DNA of 64,000 nucleotides, taken from NCBI RefSeq assembly GCF_014873145.1, contig NZ_JADBEK010000001.1:5208001-5272000 (forward strand), in the 5' to 3' direction. Below the pieces are notes generated by a model. That model was given only the letters and a program-made list of their open reading frames with translations. It was not told the DNA's origin and did not search any database. The translations under genes were made by a program, and so were the position numbers. The DNA is from Nonomuraea angiospora (GTDB taxonomy: Bacteria > Actinomycetota > Actinomycetes > Streptosporangiales > Streptosporangiaceae). Each line of letters begins with the position of its first letter. The first letter of the stretch is position 1. Of this stretch, positions 61,754-64,000 are shown one piece after another.

Positions 61754-62521
61754 TCACTGGCGCCAGGTGCTCAGGGTGCGGGAGATCTCCTCGGCGCCGG
61801 AGACGACCTCTTGCAGAATCTGCTCGGCGCGGGACTCGTCGATGCGGAACTCCGGACCGGCGACCGTCACCGCGGCGACGACCCGTCCGGCGATCGTGAT
61901 GGGGGCCGCCACCGCCCAGACGCCCTCGTCCACCTCGGCGGCGCTCTTGGCCCAGCCCTGCGAGTCGATGGCAGGCAGATCGGCCAGGACGGTGTTGCGT
62001 TCGGAGAGGGGCGGGCTGGGCTCGAGGCGGTCGAAATAGCGGGCCGCCCAGTTTTCACCCATGGCGGCCAGCAGCACTTTGGGACCGGCGCCGCGATGCA
62101 GGCTCATGATCTGGCCGGGGACGAAGGAGAGCCGGATGGCGTGTTCGGTCTGGCTCATCTCCACGCACGTGGCGTAGTCGCCAACGCGGCGGATGACCAG
62201 GGCGGCCTCGCCGGTGGCCTTGGAGAGGCGGTCCACCAAGGGGCGCAAGGCCTTCGACGCCTGAAAGGCCTGTTCGGCGGCGCGGGTCAGCAGGAAAACG
62301 CGGGGGGAAAGGGCGTAGGTGCCGGTGCCGCTCTCCTCCACCAGGTCCATTTCACGCAGCAAGGCGAGAAAGCGGTAGGTGGAGGGGGCGGATATGTCCA
62401 CCTCGCGGGCGATCTCCTCGACGCTGAGCACCGGGCGTTCCTCGGAGAACAACAAGAGGATTTTCAGAACTCGCCGGGCGCTGTCCACGCCCGGGGTTCG
62501 TTCCCGTCCTGCCAACACCAT
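61754..62521 (-). CDS. IclR-family regulator
   Basis: A 255-residue regulator (from ATG 62521). The winged helix-turn-helix is at about residues 12-70 (SARRVLKILLLFSEERPVLS, ISAPSTYRFLALLREMDLVE). The rest is the IclR ligand domain (SFVPGQIMSLHRGAGPKVLLAAM, GVWAVAAPITIAGRVVAAVTVAGP). IclR proteins of this branch control aromatic or acyl-CoA degradation. Other possible starts are TTG 62542 and GTG 62518, the latter better spaced from GAGGGGG. It lies at the end of the catabolic cluster and reads in the same direction. Confidence 0.93.
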   Translation of the reverse strand: MVLAGRERTPGVDSARRVLKILLLFSEERPVLSVEEIAREVDISAPSTYRFLALLREMDLVEESGTGTYALSPRVFLLTRAAEQAFQASKALRPLVDRLSKATGEAALVIRRVGDYATCVEMSQTEHAIRLSFVPGQIMSLHRGAGPKVLLAAMGENWAARYFDRLEPSPPLSERNTVLADLPAIDSQGWAKSAAEVDEGVWAVAAPITIAGRVVAAVTVAGPEFRIDESRAEQILQEVVSGAEEISRTLSTWRQ

Positions 62522-62550
62522 GCCCCCTCTGATTTCCGACAATTGACAGG

Positions 62551-63021
62551 TCAGGCGGAGAACGTCACCACGAACCGGTTCTGTTCGATGACGTTTCCGC
62601 CGTACGCGACGAGGAATTCCTCCCTCGTCGGGTCGCCGGTGACCGGCCTGTCCAGAGCGTACAGCCAGAAATAATAGTGGTGTACGCCGTGGCCGGGCGG
62701 GGGCTGAGGGCCGGTGTACGCTTTCTCGCCGAGGCCGTTGGGCCCTTCCCGGTACGCGGCACCGCCGCCAGGTGCGGAAATGACGGTGGTCGCGGGATCG
62801 ATGCCGTACACGATCCAGTGCGTGAAGCCGTGCGGAAGGGGGGCATCGGGGTCGTGGACGATCAGCGCGAGTTCGACGGCGCCCTCGGGGACACCGGAAA
62901 TCTCCAGGTCCGGGGCCGTATTGTCGTGATAGCCGGTGTGCCGGTCGGGAATGCGGTCGCCCACGGAGAAATGGCGGGGCGCGATGGTCAGGTCTTTGAT
63001 GTTCAACGGCATCGGGGTCAT
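62551..63021 (-). CDS. YbhB/YbcL-type (PEBP, Raf kinase inhibitor-like) protein
   Basis: A 156-residue PEBP-fold protein: APDLEISGVPEGAVELALIVHDPDAPLPHGFTHWIVYGID holds the anion-binding DPDAP and HW residues, and the C-terminal HHYYFWLYALDRP completes the site. These proteins bind phosphorylated or acyl ligands; bacterial roles are unknown. ATG 63021 overlaps the stop of the hydrolase gene (ATGA), so it belongs to the catabolic operon. Confidence 0.93.
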   Translation of the reverse strand: MTPMPLNIKDLTIAPRHFSVGDRIPDRHTGYHDNTAPDLEISGVPEGAVELALIVHDPDAPLPHGFTHWIVYGIDPATTVISAPGGGAAYREGPNGLGEKAYTGPQPPPGHGVHHYYFWLYALDRPVTGDPTREEFLVAYGGNVIEQNRFVVTFSA

Positions 63022-63836
63022 TCCTTTTTCAGTATTCGGGCAATCTCGTCCGCCACCGCGCCGGGCGACTCCTCGGGCACATAGTGATCGAGGCCGGGCA
63101 ATTCCACGGCCCGGAAATCAGGCCGCAGGGCCTTGGTGGCGGCGTACGCCGACGCGGATACGATCTTGCTGTGTTCGCCGCGGAGGAGGGTGACCGGCAC
63201 CGTGATCCGGCGGGTCTCCTCGGCGAAGTCGGTGCGCAGGCCCCGCACGGTGTGAACCATCGCCGCGGGGTCGGCGAGCGCGCGAAATCCGGCGCCGTCT
63301 TCGACGTATCCGTAGGTCACGCGGCGGCGCACGGCGTCGACGGGCATCAGCGGGTAGCGGGCGCGCAGATAGTCCTCGATGTCGGCTTCGGAGGCGAACA
63401 GCCGGTCGCCGCCGCGCACCCGCGTCTCCAGGTCGCCGAGCACCTCGGGTTCGACGAACGGCGTGTAGTCCACGGCCACGACCCCGGCCACCACCTCGGG
63501 GTGCAGGGCGCCGAGCACGATCGCGTTGCGCGCGCCGAGCGAGTGCCCGGCGACCACCACCGGCCCGCAGTCCAGCGCCCGGACCAGCGCGAGCACGTCG
63601 GAGCAGTAGTCCGCCGCGCCGTAGCCGGCGGCGGGCTTGTCACTGCGGCCGTGCCCGCGCTGGTCGACGGCGATCGTCCGGAGGCCGTCGCCCAGCCGCT
63701 CGACCACCGCGTCCCAGACGCCGAGGTTGGCCGTGGTGCCGTGGAGCAGGACGACCGCCGCCCCCGAACCCCGGTCCCGGACGCACAGCCTGACGCCCCC
63801 GGCGCGGATGTAGGCCAGGTTCTTGATGGTCCGCAT
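63018..63836 (-). CDS. Alpha/beta hydrolase, enol-lactone-hydrolase-like
   Basis: A 272-residue alpha/beta hydrolase. Oxyanion strand VVLLHGTTANLGVWDAV, nucleophile Ser in VVAGHSLGARNAIVLG (about residue 98), Asp in VTLLRGEHSKIV region and His in LPGLDHYVPEESPGAVADEI. The pattern resembles 3-oxoadipate enol-lactonases and related C-C or ester hydrolases. It lies eight bases after the 3-hydroxyacyl-CoA dehydrogenase stop and overlaps the PEBP gene, so a step in aromatic or acyl-CoA breakdown is likely. Confidence 0.9.
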   Translation of the reverse strand: MRTIKNLAYIRAGGVRLCVRDRGSGAAVVLLHGTTANLGVWDAVVERLGDGLRTIAVDQRGHGRSDKPAAGYGAADYCSDVLALVRALDCGPVVVAGHSLGARNAIVLGALHPEVVAGVVAVDYTPFVEPEVLGDLETRVRGGDRLFASEADIEDYLRARYPLMPVDAVRRRVTYGYVEDGAGFRALADPAAMVHTVRGLRTDFAEETRRITVPVTLLRGEHSKIVSASAYAATKALRPDFRAVELPGLDHYVPEESPGAVADEIARILKKE

Positions 63837-63844
63837 TGCCGTGG

Positions 63845-64000
63845 TCAGACGGGGGTGATGGAGGAAAGCGCCTTGCGCACGGTGACGAGGCCGCGCACGA
63901 TGTCGCCGCGCTTGGCGGCCACGTCGCCCTCGCCGTAGGCGTACATGCCGTCGCCGGTCTTCATGCCGAGCTTGTTCTGCTTGGTGAGGTCGGTGATGAG
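63845..64000 (-). CDS. 3-hydroxyacyl-CoA dehydrogenase, C-terminal end (5' part outside window)
   Basis: The last 51 residues of a gene that continues past the right edge. KQNKLGMKTGDGMYAYGEGD is the typical end of 3-hydroxyacyl-CoA dehydrogenases (K-x-G-x-K-T-G-x-G-x-Y-x-Y). These enzymes oxidise L-3-hydroxyacyl-CoA with NAD in beta-oxidation or aromatic side-chain degradation. It is the upstream gene of the hydrolase/PEBP operon. Confidence 0.85.
   Translation of the reverse strand, partial: LITDLTKQNKLGMKTGDGMYAYGEGDVAAKRGDIVRGLVTVRKALSSITPV

Overview
This window is chromosomal DNA of a high-GC filamentous actinomycete. Protein families and codon use (DUF6461, DUF4132, a very large LuxR ATPase regulator, MmyB-type and XRE-cupin regulators, Tat-exported glycosidases, RHEAD-style sensor kinases, an IS701-type transposase remnant) fit the Streptosporangiales, for example a Nonomuraea-like genome. 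That placement is inference. No rRNA, tRNA, replication, ribosomal or CRISPR locus was seen, so this is accessory or arm-type chromosome, not core.

Layout. 1-8.4 kb: the end of a DUF2264 gene, a DHFR-fold reductase, a serpin cut off at its reactive-loop hinge, a cytidine-deaminase-like enzyme, an MmyB regulator divergent from a CynX-type MFS exporter, and a Tat-exported GH43-like glycosidase. 8.4-18.4 kb: a two-component system, a lipoprotein hydrolase, an XRE-cupin regulator divergent from a methyltransferase/DinB pair, a TetR regulator divergent from a VOC/cupin/BTRD1 operon across a well-formed operator, a LuxR regulator and a transmembrane Ser/Thr kinase. 18.4-25.9 kb: a poorer, degraded stretch with several broken genes (glycosidase tail, frameshifted gene cut by an IS701 fragment, TPR regulator remnant), a BenE transporter divergent from its XRE-cupin regulator, and a lower-GC HTH/coiled-coil gene.

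25.9-35.7 kb: an exported beta-propeller/amidohydrolase fusion, an ADP-ribosylglycohydrolase, and a 933-residue LuxR-family ATPase divergent from an MFS/M20-peptidase operon. 35.7-39.4 kb: a promoter with two near-identical palindromic operators ahead of a deleted SDR remnant, a Baeyer-Villiger-type monooxygenase and a double beta-propeller protein, closed by a strong terminator. 39.5-44.7 kb: a secreted protein divergent from a membrane-spanning XRE protein whose outer part is a glycosidase fold that seems to lack both catalytic glutamates, then a coiled-coil membrane protein and a TetR/NmrA divergent pair.

44.7-55.1 kb is the most coherent system: a seven-gene minus-strand operon (SsuD-like flavin monooxygenase, complete Dpp/Opp-type ABC importer, alpha/beta hydrolase) divergent from LysR, cupin and a four-domain rhodanese protein. 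Together these look like uptake and oxidative breakdown of an organosulfur compound, with sulfur passed to the rhodanese. 55-64 kb holds DUF4132 and DUF6461 genes, a second DHFR-fold reductase, two fused gene remnants, an ABC-F ribosome-protection-type gene preceded by a leader peptide and a hairpin that masks its ribosome binding site, and an IclR-linked catabolic cluster that runs off the right edge (PEBP, alpha/beta hydrolase, 3-hydroxyacyl-CoA dehydrogenase).

The strongest candidates for new biology are the ABC-F leader at 59.9 kb, the XRE-membrane-pseudoglycosidase at 40.2 kb, and the organosulfur cluster with a mostly cysteine-free quadruple rhodanese at 44.7-55.1 kb. All names are from reading the sequence; no database search was run.
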